A stretch of 64,000 nt of DNA from Candidatus Litorirhabdus singularis (lineage in GTDB: Bacteria; Pseudomonadota; Gammaproteobacteria; Pseudomonadales; Halieaceae): NCBI RefSeq assembly GCF_026262625.1, contig NZ_SHNN01000001.1:1178001-1242000 (forward strand), given 5' to 3'. Under the pieces are notes generated by a model. It saw nothing but the letters and a program-made list of their open reading frames with translations, was not told the origin of the DNA and searched no databases. Positions 1 to 8,325 of this stretch are shown here, piece after piece. The stretch's first letter is position 1. Each line of letters opens with the position of its first letter. The position numbers and the translations under genes are program-made.

Positions 1-319
1 AATCGTGCACGCCGTGCATATTGTTGATGGTGCAGGACATATCCGTGCCGAGGATGAAATAGTCAAAGCTGCGGGTCCTGGCCTGGTTGCGCTCCTGCGG
101 ATTGTCGCGGAACTCCAACTTTAGCACGCGGGCGTTAAGGTCAATTTGCAGAGTATCCAGATTGGTGCGGTTGAATACCTCAGGGGCACTGGTTAGCCCG
201 GCCTCATAGCAGGTGACGCTGCATTCTTCACCGGGCTCGCATTGGAGCTGGCGTTGGGCCAGTGCCTGTGGCGCGCTCAGGCAGGCCAATGTGAAAACGG
301 CAGCAACAACTTTTATCAC
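1..319 (-). CDS. Secreted protein of unknown function, C-terminus cut by the window edge
   Basis: The gene reads leftward off the window, so only about 106 N-terminal residues are visible. The best start is a GTG at 319-317, with an AGGAG-type ribosome binding site just upstream (AGGAG read from about 332 down). The first ~21 residues form a Sec signal peptide ending in ALA before Gln. The mature part begins with a cysteine-rich stretch (CEPGEECSVTC) followed by charged, beta-type sequence. I recognise no family. The DUF4136 lipoprotein gene 64 bases upstream on the same strand may be cotranscribed. The GTG start and the signal peptide support a real gene; no function can be assigned. Confidence 0.6.
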   Translation of the reverse strand, partial: MIKVVAAVFTLACLSAPQALAQRQLQCEPGEECSVTCYEAGLTSAPEVFNRTNLDTLQIDLNARVLKLEFRDNPQERNQARTRSFDYFILGTDMSCTINNMHGVHD

Positions 320-383
320 GGTATTCTCTCCTGCAAAAAAATCGATTATTGCCAGGTTACTGTTGTCCAACACCTTAAGGCGC

Positions 384-959
384 TCAGGCGTCGGGAAGCT
401 GACCGGTCAGTTTGGACAGCAGCGTGCGCGCGCTCGATCTGACGGCATCCTGGCTGCGTGGATTAATGTCGGTAGCAATTTTAGTGACCACACCGCGCCA
501 TACCTCATGGCGTTTTTTACCATCATTAATCTGCAGTGCCAGGTTATAAGTCTCGCGGTCAGTGCCCAGGGCAATGGCGTTATCTCGCTCGGCTTGGCTG
601 ACATTCATGTTGGGGCGCAGCCCGGCACGGGCACTGACCATGTAGGCATTGTCACCTTTGGCACCTGCGACCAGGCCGGGTGCATAAATGTAGTCGATGG
701 TGAAATCACCGTCCCATTCGAGCAGACGGTAACCCTTGGCTTTTAGCAGGCGGTCCGTCTCCTCACGCACGATCGGATCCAATGTATAAATGGCATCAGC
801 GGAACCCTGAGAGTTGCGAATCGGCTCGGTGCGCCAGGAGTAGGTCTGGTAATTACCTGCACTGAAAGTGTCGACCGGCCAAGTATCCACCTCGGTACTC
901 GCGCAGCCGCCGACGATCAGCAGTGTCAGTACGATAGTGCATTGTTTCCAAACGCTCAT
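384..959 (-). CDS. DUF4136-family lipoprotein
   Basis: This 191-residue protein has a lipoprotein signal peptide with lipobox IVGGC, so Cys19 should be acylated and the protein anchored in the envelope, probably the outer membrane. The mature part matches the DUF4136 layout: an N-terminal TYSW-type strand, a LDPIVREETDRLLKAKGY helix, then a beta-rich region ending in a helix. The family has no known biochemical role. The ATG start at 959 has a GGAGAG ribosome binding site about nine bases upstream. It diverges from the LysR gene; the 141 bases between them must hold both promoters. The downstream secreted gene runs in the same direction. Confidence 0.8.
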   Translation of the reverse strand: MSVWKQCTIVLTLLIVGGCASTEVDTWPVDTFSAGNYQTYSWRTEPIRNSQGSADAIYTLDPIVREETDRLLKAKGYRLLEWDGDFTIDYIYAPGLVAGAKGDNAYMVSARAGLRPNMNVSQAERDNAIALGTDRETYNLALQINDGKKRHEVWRGVVTKIATDINPRSQDAVRSSARTLLSKLTGQLPDA

Positions 960-1100
960 GGGTGGTTCTCTCCGGCCAGTTTTTGCGAAAAGGCATGTTA
1001 TCAGTATGGTCTGCAGGCAGCTAGCGCCGACAGTGCTGAAATAACTTAAGCGACCTGCTAGAATTTTGATGATAATAATTAGTTATTTCTTGGGGTAACC

Positions 1101-2066
1101 ATGATTTCGCGGCAAATGATCCGTACTGACCTGAATTTGTTGGTCGCTTTGCAAGTATTATTGGAGGAGCGCAATGTGACCCGCGCTGCGGAGCGGCTAT
1201 TTGTATCTCAACCGGCGCTCAGTAAAACCCTGCAGAAACTGCGTGAAGCTTTCGACGATGAATTGTTTACGCGTACCGCTCACGGTCTCATACCAACGCC
1301 GCGAGCCGAGGCCCTGGGGCGCGGATTGCCCACGGCGCTTATTAAGCTCGATCAACTGTTGGCCGATGATCAGTTTGATCCCGCGACGTATGAGGGGCAC
1401 TTTCATATCGCCATTTCACCGTTGTTTGCCGAAGTGTTGCTGCCCGGTTTACTGGCCGAGGTGACCAGTGCTGCGCCGGGCGTCGACGTATTGACGTCGG
1501 ACGTGACTCCGGAATTTCAGGACCAGCTGAAGCGTGGCGATGTCGACTTTGTGGCCTACGTAGTGGGCACCACCGATAAAGAGATTCATGCAGAGCCGAT
1601 TAACACGATCAAACCGTTGTGTTACATGCGCGCCAATCACCCGCTGGCAGACAAAAAACTGACCTTGGAGAATATGTTAGAGCACCCTCATGTGCGGCTT
1701 TATCTGCCAGGTCTGGCGCGTGAGAACTCTAGCAAGGTAGATGAAATTCTGGCGCAGAAGGGTATGTATCGGCGCGTCGTGCTCGAAACCACTCAGTTCG
1801 CTCCGGCCGTGGGGGTGATGCTGCAAACTGACTGTCTTCTCATTGCTAACGCAGGACTGTCGCGCAGCAATCTGTTTGCGGACCACCTCATTGGTAAGGA
1901 TGTGCCGGTTGATTTGACCCAGATGTTCGATGCGCACGGTCGCTCCGGACGCACCCGGATGGCGTTGTTGCGCCATACCCGCATCTCGAACAGTCCCGCT
2001 CACCAGTGGATGCGGCGCCTCATCGTCAAACATCTGTCGGATCCAGACAGCATTGAGGATGCTTGA
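1101..2066 (+). CDS. LysR-family transcriptional regulator
   Basis: The 321-residue protein has the standard LysR layout. The N-terminal winged helix-turn-helix (about residues 9-67) carries the signature RNVTRAAERLFVSQPALSKT. A linker helix follows, then a two-lobed periplasmic-binding-protein-like effector domain (about 95-305). The start lies behind a GGGGT element; the Met at residue 6 is an alternative. It is transcribed toward the PQQ alcohol dehydrogenase 75 bases downstream, in the same direction. LysR proteins often control an adjacent gene, so either the dehydrogenase or the divergent DUF4136 gene is a plausible target, but no operator was recognised. The inducer cannot be predicted from the sequence. 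Confidence 0.9.
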   Translation: MISRQMIRTDLNLLVALQVLLEERNVTRAAERLFVSQPALSKTLQKLREAFDDELFTRTAHGLIPTPRAEALGRGLPTALIKLDQLLADDQFDPATYEGHFHIAISPLFAEVLLPGLLAEVTSAAPGVDVLTSDVTPEFQDQLKRGDVDFVAYVVGTTDKEIHAEPINTIKPLCYMRANHPLADKKLTLENMLEHPHVRLYLPGLARENSSKVDEILAQKGMYRRVVLETTQFAPAVGVMLQTDCLLIANAGLSRSNLFADHLIGKDVPVDLTQMFDAHGRSGRTRMALLRHTRISNSPAHQWMRRLIVKHLSDPDSIEDA

Positions 2067-2141
2067 ATTTTGCTGATTTCAGATGCGTAATGCGCTTCGG
2101 CCTACTATTCTTATTAATAGCTTAACCAAGGATACACAATA

Positions 2142-4283
2142 ATGAAAAATACCTCCTCGCGGTCTATGCCGCTGCGTACCTTCCTAATGGCAGGCTCGAT
2201 ATCGCTGGTTCTTTTAGCGGGCTGTCAGACCAAAGAGCCGGCAGTTCCTGCAGCGCCCGCTGCCGTCGATAGTGAGCGCTTACTAGGTGCGGCAGCAGAG
2301 CCGGCCAACTGGATGTCCCACGGGCGCACCTATGATGAGCAGCGACATAGCACGCTGCAGCAAATCTCTAGTGAAAACGTCGCTGAATTAGGCTTGGCCT
2401 GGAGTTTTGACTTGCAGACCGAACGCGGTATTGAGGCCACCTCGCTGGTGGTCGACGGTATTATGTATATGACCTCGGCGTGGAGCATAGTCCATGCTCT
2501 GGATGCCCGCACTGGTGCGGTGCTATGGAGCTATGACCCCGAGGTTGCCAAGGACAAACAGCGCCATGGCTGTTGCGATGCGGTGAACCGGGGTGTTGCT
2601 GTCTGGCAGGGTCAGGTGTTTGTGGGTGTCTATGACGGCCGTCTGGTGGCGTTGGATGCGGAGACTGGCGCGGTGAACTGGTCGGTGGCCACGGTGGACC
2701 CTGAATTGCCCTTTACCATCACCGGCGCACCCAGAGTCATCGATGGAAAAATATTAATAGGCAATGGCGGCGCCGAATTTGGCGTACGCGGGTTCATCAG
2801 TGCCTATGCGGTTGCGGATGGAGAGCAATTGTGGCGTTTTTACACCGTGCCAGGAAATCCGGAATTGGGTTTTGAAAACGCCGCTATGGAGATGGCAGCC
2901 AAGACCTGGAACGGGAAATGGTGGGAACTTGGCGGTGGCGGTGGCACCGTTTGGGATTCTATGGCCTACGACCCTGAGTTGGACCTGCTGTACATTGGCG
3001 TCGGGAATGGCACGCCCTGGAATCAGGAAATTCGCTCGCCCGGTGGCGGTGACAATCTGTTTCTGTCCTCCATTGTTGCCTTGCGTCCCGACAGTGGTGA
3101 ATACGTTTGGCACTATCAGACCACGCCGGGAGAAACCTGGGATTACACCGCCACCCAGCACATTGTGCTGGCCGATATGGAGCTCGATGGTAAGCCGCGC
3201 AAAGTACTGATGCAGGCCCCCAAAAACGGCTTCTTTTACGTGCTGGATCGGACCGATGGCACGCTGTTAAGTGCCAACAACTACATCGACCTGAATTGGG
3301 CCACCCATGTCGACATGGAAACCGGTCGCCCGGTAGAAGTTGCCGGTGCTCGTTACCGGGATGAGACGATGATTATCGTGCCCTCCTATCTCGGCGGGCA
3401 CAACTGGCATCCGATGGCCTACAACCCGGACACAGGTCTGGTATACATTCCCGCACAGGAGTTTGCTGCCGCCTATGCTCAGGCCGCAGATTTTGAGTAC
3501 CGTCCCGGTGCCGCCAACCTCGGCACCGATGGCGTGATCGGTAGTCTGCCGGATTCCCAAGCGGCACGGGATGCTATTCGCCCGTTGATGCAGGGGCGAC
3601 TGCTGGCCTGGGATCCGAAAACGCAAAGCGAAGCCTGGCGCGTGGAGCACACAGGTCCCTGGAATGGCGGCGTATTGTCGACGGCGGGCAATCTGGTGTT
3701 TCAAGGCACGGCTGACGGCACTTTTGTGGCCTACAGTGCCGACAAGGGAGAAAGTCTGTGGCAGTTTCCGGCTCAAACCGGGATCGTCGCGCCCGCGATC
3801 ACCTATGCCATTGACGGCGAGCAGTATGTGTCCGTCAATGTCGGTTGGGGTGGCGCCTACGCCTTGGTGTTCGGTGAATACGTGCGCGCGGAGAGTTTAC
3901 CCAACGTGAGTCGGGTACTGACCTTCAAGCTGGGCGCCGATGGCACGCTGCCGCCGGTGGAGTGGCGGCCGACAGTGGTATTCAACCCGCCGTCACGCAG
4001 TGCCAGCGCAGAGCTGGAGGCGCGGGGCTTTGCCCTGTATCAGGACGGCTGTATGGGTTGCCACGGGCTTAATGCGGTATCCGGTTTGCTGATTCCCGAT
4101 TTGCGCGGTTCGGCCTATTTACATGATGCCGACGGTTGGAATGCGGTAGTCAGAGAAGGCGCGCTGGCCGAGCAGGGCATGGCAGATTTCTCGGCATACT
4201 TCGATCGTGAGGAAAGTGAGGCGATCAGGGCCTATGTGATTCAGCAGGCGTGGCGGGGCAAGGAGTTGCGCGCGAAACAATAA
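2142..4283 (+). CDS. PQQ-dependent quinohaemoprotein alcohol dehydrogenase, lipoprotein form
   Basis: This 713-residue protein has the eight-bladed propeller of PQQ-dependent alcohol dehydrogenases fused to a C-terminal cytochrome c domain (type II architecture). Visible hallmarks are the adjacent Cys144-Cys145 pair that forms the vicinal disulfide under PQQ, the WDYTATQHI segment with the catalytic Asp, and the APKNGFFYVLDR and GGHNWHP motifs. The haem site CMGCH is at residues 637-641, with Met in EQGMADFS as probable sixth ligand. It should oxidise a primary alcohol or similar substrate in the periplasm and pass electrons to its own haem. The signal peptide ends in lipobox LLAGC (Cys28), so the enzyme is predicted to be membrane-tethered. 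No PQQ synthesis genes are present. The substrate is unknown. Confidence 0.9.
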   Translation: MKNTSSRSMPLRTFLMAGSISLVLLAGCQTKEPAVPAAPAAVDSERLLGAAAEPANWMSHGRTYDEQRHSTLQQISSENVAELGLAWSFDLQTERGIEATSLVVDGIMYMTSAWSIVHALDARTGAVLWSYDPEVAKDKQRHGCCDAVNRGVAVWQGQVFVGVYDGRLVALDAETGAVNWSVATVDPELPFTITGAPRVIDGKILIGNGGAEFGVRGFISAYAVADGEQLWRFYTVPGNPELGFENAAMEMAAKTWNGKWWELGGGGGTVWDSMAYDPELDLLYIGVGNGTPWNQEIRSPGGGDNLFLSSIVALRPDSGEYVWHYQTTPGETWDYTATQHIVLADMELDGKPRKVLMQAPKNGFFYVLDRTDGTLLSANNYIDLNWATHVDMETGRPVEVAGARYRDETMIIVPSYLGGHNWHPMAYNPDTGLVYIPAQEFAAAYAQAADFEYRPGAANLGTDGVIGSLPDSQAARDAIRPLMQGRLLAWDPKTQSEAWRVEHTGPWNGGVLSTAGNLVFQGTADGTFVAYSADKGESLWQFPAQTGIVAPAITYAIDGEQYVSVNVGWGGAYALVFGEYVRAESLPNVSRVLTFKLGADGTLPPVEWRPTVVFNPPSRSASAELEARGFALYQDGCMGCHGLNAVSGLLIPDLRGSAYLHDADGWNAVVREGALAEQGMADFSAYFDREESEAIRAYVIQQAWRGKELRAKQ

Positions 4284-4287
4284 TTTT

Positions 4288-4319
4288 GCAAGTAACCAAG
4301 GTTGCAAGTAACTAACGTT
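4288..4319. repeat. Two tandem copies of a 16-base unit between convergent genes
   Basis: The copies are GCAAGTAACCAAGGTT (4288-4303) and GCAAGTAACTAACGTT (4304-4319), matching at 14 of 16 positions. They fill almost the whole gap between the stop codons of the PQQ dehydrogenase and the convergent metallo-hydrolase. The second copy also forms the left arm of a weak 7-base inverted repeat (4313-4319 with 4325-4331). A function is not evident. Confidence 0.6.
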
Positions 4320-4328
4320 GGTCAAACG

Positions 4329-5234
4329 TTAAGGTTTCCAGGCGGCCATGCCACTGTCGCGCATGGCTTGCACGTCATGCTGTATGACTACTGCAAAATC
4401 TGGCCGGGCGTCTAACTGCGCCAAATAACGGCGCAAGTCGCCTAACCTCGTGGCGTTCTCAGGCACGATAAAATTGCTGTAGATCCAGGGCTTGGGCTGA
4501 TCCGCGATGATCGAGTGTTTGTCGTTGCTGATATCGCCGGCCATGACCCAAACCCGTTCTGCTACCTTGGCGAAGTAAATCGTGCTGCCGGGTGTATGGC
4601 CGCCGGCGGCTAATGCCAGTACGCCAGGGAACCCAGGAAGTGGCATCAGCAGTGCATCATCCAGAGTGGTCTGCGTGCAGTTGGCGCGGGCTATCGCATC
4701 AACCCCGGAGCCGGTGGTGTAATTGCTCTGGGTGCTTTGGATAGGTGTTTGATAGACAGTGGCGGGGGCAGACTGCGCCGCGCAGATACCCGCCAGACCA
4801 TCGGTATGGTCGCTATGCAGATGCGTGAAGACGATGCCGGTAATAGCGTTGGCCGCATCCCCTAATTGTTCATCCATGGCGCCAAAGGTCTGCGTAGGTT
4901 GGGCTTTGAGCAAGGATTCCATCGGTTTGCCAAAGGCTATTGCCTGCGCTGGAGGCATTCCGGTATCAATGAGCAGTGTCTTGCCGCTCTCCCAGCGCAG
5001 CAATATACCCGGGTGATCGATCGTGCCGTCTGGCCCTGTTTGGCTGGCAGTGTTCAGATAGTGAATGCTGGTAGGGCCGAGATTGGTTTCAATGGCGGCC
5101 AAAAGGACGTTCATCGCTGGCAGCGGCGGGGTTTCTAACTGCCGTATCTGCCAGTGTGCTGGCAGTAAAATGGCGGCTGGGAGTGCCACTAACAGCACCA
5201 GGATGAAGGTGAGCGTGCGCAGCAGCCCGTTCAT
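4329..5234 (-). CDS. Membrane-anchored metallo-beta-lactamase-fold hydrolase
   Basis: The 301-residue protein starts with a hydrophobic segment (about residues 5-26) that should act as a membrane anchor or uncleaved signal, placing the enzyme in the periplasm. The catalytic domain carries the zinc motif THLHSDH (His138, His140, Asp142, His143), then AGGHTPGS and GDIS, which supply the remaining ligands. The pattern resembles the lactonase/glyoxalase II branch rather than true beta-lactamases. It converges on the PQQ dehydrogenase and lies 10 bases downstream of the Tat oxidoreductase gene on the same strand, so the two are probably cotranscribed. The substrate is unknown; a lactone or ester is plausible. 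Confidence 0.85.
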   Translation of the reverse strand: MNGLLRTLTFILVLLVALPAAILLPAHWQIRQLETPPLPAMNVLLAAIETNLGPTSIHYLNTASQTGPDGTIDHPGILLRWESGKTLLIDTGMPPAQAIAFGKPMESLLKAQPTQTFGAMDEQLGDAANAITGIVFTHLHSDHTDGLAGICAAQSAPATVYQTPIQSTQSNYTTGSGVDAIARANCTQTTLDDALLMPLPGFPGVLALAAGGHTPGSTIYFAKVAERVWVMAGDISNDKHSIIADQPKPWIYSNFIVPENATRLGDLRRYLAQLDARPDFAVVIQHDVQAMRDSGMAAWKP

Positions 5235-5244
5235 AAAGAAGCCT

Positions 5245-6342
5245 CTAGACCTTTATCACCAGCTTGCCGAAGTTATTGCCGGAAAACATTCCCATGAAAG
5301 CCTCGGGAGCGTTCTCCAGACCCGTCACCACGTCCTCTTTATAGGTGATTTTGCCAGCAGCCAGCCAGCCGGCGACATCACCAATGAATTCGGGTGCATA
5401 TTGATAGTGATCGCTGATAATGAAACCGGTCATCTGAATACGTTTGGTCAGAATCAGGCTCTGCAGCAATGACATGCGGTCTGGCCCTGGCGGCAGCTGC
5501 TTCTGGTTATAGTGCGCAATCAGCCCGCAGACGGGAATTCGTGCGTAATTGTTAAGTAACGGCATAACCGCTTCCCAGGACGAGCCTCCCACATTTTCAA
5601 AATAGACATCGATACCATCGGGGCAGGCTGCGGCTAGCTGTGCTGCCATATCGTCGTCGTAGTGGCTGACGCAGGCGTCATAGCCCAAGGTCTCTACCGC
5701 GTACTTACACTTCTCTGCCGCACCGGCAATACCGACCACGCGACAGCCCTTGAGCTTAGCTATCTGGCCGACTACCGAGCCGACTGCGCCAGTGGAGGCA
5801 GCCAGTACCACGGTTTCACCGGCTTTAGGTTGGCCCAGCTTGAGCAGGCCGTACCAGGCTGTTAACCCGGGCATACCGAGCACACCCAGTGCGTAGGAAG
5901 CCGGGTTGATGCGCGGGTCCAGCAGGCTGACGCCGGTGCCATCACTGACCTCGTAGGACTGCCAGCCCGAATAGGCCATGACACGGTCGCCGACCTTGAA
6001 CTTGTCGTTCCGCGAAGCCTCAATAATGCCAACCGTGCCGCCCACCATGACGTTGTCGAGCTTTACGCTGGCGGCGTAACCATCGCTGGCATTCATGCGA
6101 CTACGCATATAAGGGTCCAGTGACAGGTACTCGGTGCGAATCAATATCTGACCCTTGCGTAGCTTTGGAATGTCGGCGCTTTCCAGTCGAAAATTGTCTG
6201 CCGTGGGTTTGCCGGAAGGGTGTGAGGCCAGCACGATGCGCTGGTTGCGAGTAGCTTCTGCGGTAAAGCCGAGAGTCGGCGCAAGCGCTGCAGCCCCCAA
6301 GCCGAGAGAACCGGTGGTGAGAAAGTTGCGACGTGTTTGCAT
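5245..6342 (-). CDS. NADP-dependent oxidoreductase (MDR, leukotriene B4 reductase type) with Tat signal
   Basis: The family is the zinc-free medium-chain reductase group that contains prostaglandin/leukotriene B4 and curcumin reductases. The N-terminal GroES-like domain includes YLSLDPYMRSRM. The Rossmann motif AASTGAVGSVVGQ and a typical C-terminal segment (SLILTKRIQMTGFIISDHY) follow. The start is placed at 6342, giving 365 residues beginning MQTRRNFL, because this has a GGAG site and creates a Tat signal peptide (TRRNFLTTG, then a hydrophobic stretch). A longer upstream extension is possible but lacks such support. Export of an NADPH enzyme would be unusual. It would reduce an enone-type double bond; the substrate is unknown. 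Confidence 0.85.
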   Translation of the reverse strand: MQTRRNFLTTGSLGLGAAALAPTLGFTAEATRNQRIVLASHPSGKPTADNFRLESADIPKLRKGQILIRTEYLSLDPYMRSRMNASDGYAASVKLDNVMVGGTVGIIEASRNDKFKVGDRVMAYSGWQSYEVSDGTGVSLLDPRINPASYALGVLGMPGLTAWYGLLKLGQPKAGETVVLAASTGAVGSVVGQIAKLKGCRVVGIAGAAEKCKYAVETLGYDACVSHYDDDMAAQLAAACPDGIDVYFENVGGSSWEAVMPLLNNYARIPVCGLIAHYNQKQLPPGPDRMSLLQSLILTKRIQMTGFIISDHYQYAPEFIGDVAGWLAAGKITYKEDVVTGLENAPEAFMGMFSGNNFGKLVIKV

Positions 6343-6489
6343 GGGGAGCTCCGTAGCGGACAGATGGCAATGAGTGAGGCAGGTTATCACTATTTGGTTC
6401 AGGCAAGAACCGGGCGCCGCTGGTTTGACAGCGACCTCGCGCCCACACAGAATGCTGGTCTTGCTTTTTCCCGTCAGGAGATCCACCGC

Positions 6490-7332
6490 ATGCAGCCAGA
6501 TCAGTTCAGTGACATAACCTACGTCAGGGACAGCGCCGGTATTGTCACCCTAACGCTCAATACTCCGCAGCGTAAAAATGCGCTCTCCGGGCTCACCTTT
6601 CATGAAATCTGGTGGGCGGCTGAGCACTTTAAGTCCGACGAGGATGCCCATGCCATGATCATTACGGGTGCGCCCGATCCGGACTCTGATGACGCGACCC
6701 GTGAGGCGTTCAGCAGTGGTGGTTATTTCAGCCCGGATGCTTTTGAGGGTGTGCCTGAGGCGGTGATGGCAGAGATAGACCTGTCTGACATTGCACAAAA
6801 GAAAACCGTGCTGCAGCTGTTTCAATGCGACAAGCCGATTTTTGCCGCGGTTAACGGTCTCGCTATTGGCGGTGCAGTCACCTTGGTATTGGCAGTGGCG
6901 GATCAAGTGTATATGTCCGAGCATGCCTGGATGCAGCTGCCGTTTGCCAAGCTCGGTATTGCAGCGGAATTGGGTTCCACATTTTTATTGCCAAGGGTAC
7001 TGGGTTTCCAAAAAGCCAAGGAGGTGTTTTTCTATCCGGAACGTATCGCGGCGGCGCAAGCTGTGGAGCTGGGCTTGGCGGGTAAGGTGCTGCCGCACGC
7101 TGAGTTGCTGGACTACACCCGCGAGCGCGCGCTGCAGTTGATCCCCCCGCGTGGTGCTGGTCTCGCGATTCGCGAAATGAAAAAAGCGATGCATGCACCC
7201 CATGTGGAGGCGTTGAGCGAGGCCCTGGATCGGGAAAACACGGCACTCAACACCTTGTTCCGCAGTAAAGATTTCACCGAAGGGTTGAGCGCGCGCATGG
7301 AACGCCGAGACGCAGTGTTTATAGGCCAGTAG
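6490..7332 (+). CDS. Enoyl-CoA hydratase/isomerase-family protein
   Basis: This crotonase-fold protein has 280 residues from the ATG at 6490, which follows a clear AGGAG site; the frame stays open further upstream but without such a site. The oxyanion-hole segment is AAVNGLAIGGA. The first glutamate of classical hydratases is replaced (GGAVTLVLAVAD), and the second is not at its usual place (QLPFAKLGIAAELGST). The Glu in AAELGST resembles the arrangement in enoyl-CoA isomerases. It is therefore more likely an isomerase or other crotonase activity than a standard hydratase. It diverges from the Tat oxidoreductase and ends five bases from the convergent AraC gene. The substrate is unknown. Confidence 0.8.
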   Translation: MQPDQFSDITYVRDSAGIVTLTLNTPQRKNALSGLTFHEIWWAAEHFKSDEDAHAMIITGAPDPDSDDATREAFSSGGYFSPDAFEGVPEAVMAEIDLSDIAQKKTVLQLFQCDKPIFAAVNGLAIGGAVTLVLAVADQVYMSEHAWMQLPFAKLGIAAELGSTFLLPRVLGFQKAKEVFFYPERIAAAQAVELGLAGKVLPHAELLDYTRERALQLIPPRGAGLAIREMKKAMHAPHVEALSEALDRENTALNTLFRSKDFTEGLSARMERRDAVFIGQ

Positions 7333-7337
7333 CTGGA

Positions 7338-8219
7338 CTAACGGCGGATCGAGGCGCGGTAACTGCGGGGTGAAGTGCCGATGGTTTTGCTGAACAGGCG
7401 GGAGAAATAGAGCGGGTCATCGTAGCCTAGCGCGCCGGCAACGGCGTTGACGCTGAGGTCGCTGGAGTCCAGCAGCTGGCAGGCGTATTCCATTTTCATA
7501 TTGAGAAAATGTTTAATCGGCGGGTAGCCGGTCAGGCGTTTGTATTTGCTGGAAAAATGATACTTGGACATGACCGCAACGGCGGCCAGCTGCTCCAGAG
7601 TCAGCTGGCCGTCGATGTGCTCGCGCATGAAATCCTGGATCTGCTCCAGATTAAAATTGTGTTGGGTATTGGCTTGCGTAGCGCTAATCTCCAGCGCCAT
7701 CTCGCTGAACACGTGGCGTAGCTGATTGGCGGCGTTGATAAAGGCCCTGGCACTGTAGCCGGTGCGTCGTACTGACATCAGGCTATTGAAGTTCGCGGTC
7801 AATGTGGGGGATAGACCGGCATCGACGACCGGAGTCCCTTCTCGATACCCCAGATATTGAGTGAAGATGCCGGTACTGGCGCCTTGAAAATGCACCCAGT
7901 ACAGGGTCCATGGGTCGCGGCTGTCTGCCTTATACTGGTGTGGAAGGCCCTGCGGCAGTAACAACACCTGTCCAGGCCGTATCTTGCCCTGCCAGTCATC
8001 GGTGGTAAGGCTGCCCTGTCCCGAAACGCAATACATTAGCAGGTTGTCATCATGACGCGTGCGTTGCATACGGTGCCCGGCGGCGCTGGGGTAGTAGCCG
8101 ATAGCAGTGGGGTAGCAATCTTTAGTCAGTGGGTGACGGGCCAGTTTTTCGATCATGAACGACGGCGTCATAAAGCGAATACCGGACTCGGGCAGGGGCC
8201 ATTTTGAAGGAGCGCTCAT
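7338..8219 (-). CDS. AraC-family regulator, positional counterpart of MmsR
   Basis: The 293-residue protein has an N-terminal cupin-like AraC arm (about residues 20-160, with a QYKADSRDPWTLYWVHFQG stretch). The C-terminal pair of helix-turn-helices (about 190-290) includes LEQLAAVAVMSKYHFSSKYK and the second signature YFSRLFSKTIGTSPRSYR. It is divergent from the valine-type operon starting at 8326. In Pseudomonas aeruginosa the AraC-type activator MmsR lies divergent to mmsAB, so by position this is the likely activator of the operon. That role is inferred from context and family. The effector is probably a branched-chain acid intermediate, but nothing in the sequence shows it. Confidence 0.85.
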   Translation of the reverse strand: MSAPSKWPLPESGIRFMTPSFMIEKLARHPLTKDCYPTAIGYYPSAAGHRMQRTRHDDNLLMYCVSGQGSLTTDDWQGKIRPGQVLLLPQGLPHQYKADSRDPWTLYWVHFQGASTGIFTQYLGYREGTPVVDAGLSPTLTANFNSLMSVRRTGYSARAFINAANQLRHVFSEMALEISATQANTQHNFNLEQIQDFMREHIDGQLTLEQLAAVAVMSKYHFSSKYKRLTGYPPIKHFLNMKMEYACQLLDSSDLSVNAVAGALGYDDPLYFSRLFSKTIGTSPRSYRASIRR

Positions 8220-8325
8220 AGCGCAATATAATCCATAAACTTCGCAATTTAGTCAATGTCTACCATACTGAATGCTGGTAACGTGGTCGGCTACCAAAAA
8301 AACATGAATCGCAGGAGATAGTGAG
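8220..8325. promoter_or_regulatory. Divergent promoter region with repeated TACCA/TGGTA motifs
   Basis: The 106 bases between the AraC gene and the aldehyde dehydrogenase gene must hold both promoters. Three copies of one pentamer occur: TACCA at 8261-8265, its reverse complement TGGTA at 8276-8280, and TACCA again at 8292-8296. Spacing of about 15 bases between copies is within the range of AraC half-sites, so they are candidate operator elements. A good AGGAG ribosome binding site sits at 8313-8317 for the operon. The assignment is tentative because no characterised MmsR site was available for comparison. Confidence 0.3.

Noticed and set aside
4313-4331. Inverted repeat TAACGTT/AACGTTA as a terminator
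   Set aside because: The stem is only seven base pairs, AT-rich and lacks a T-tract on either strand; it may be chance within the 16-base tandem repeat.
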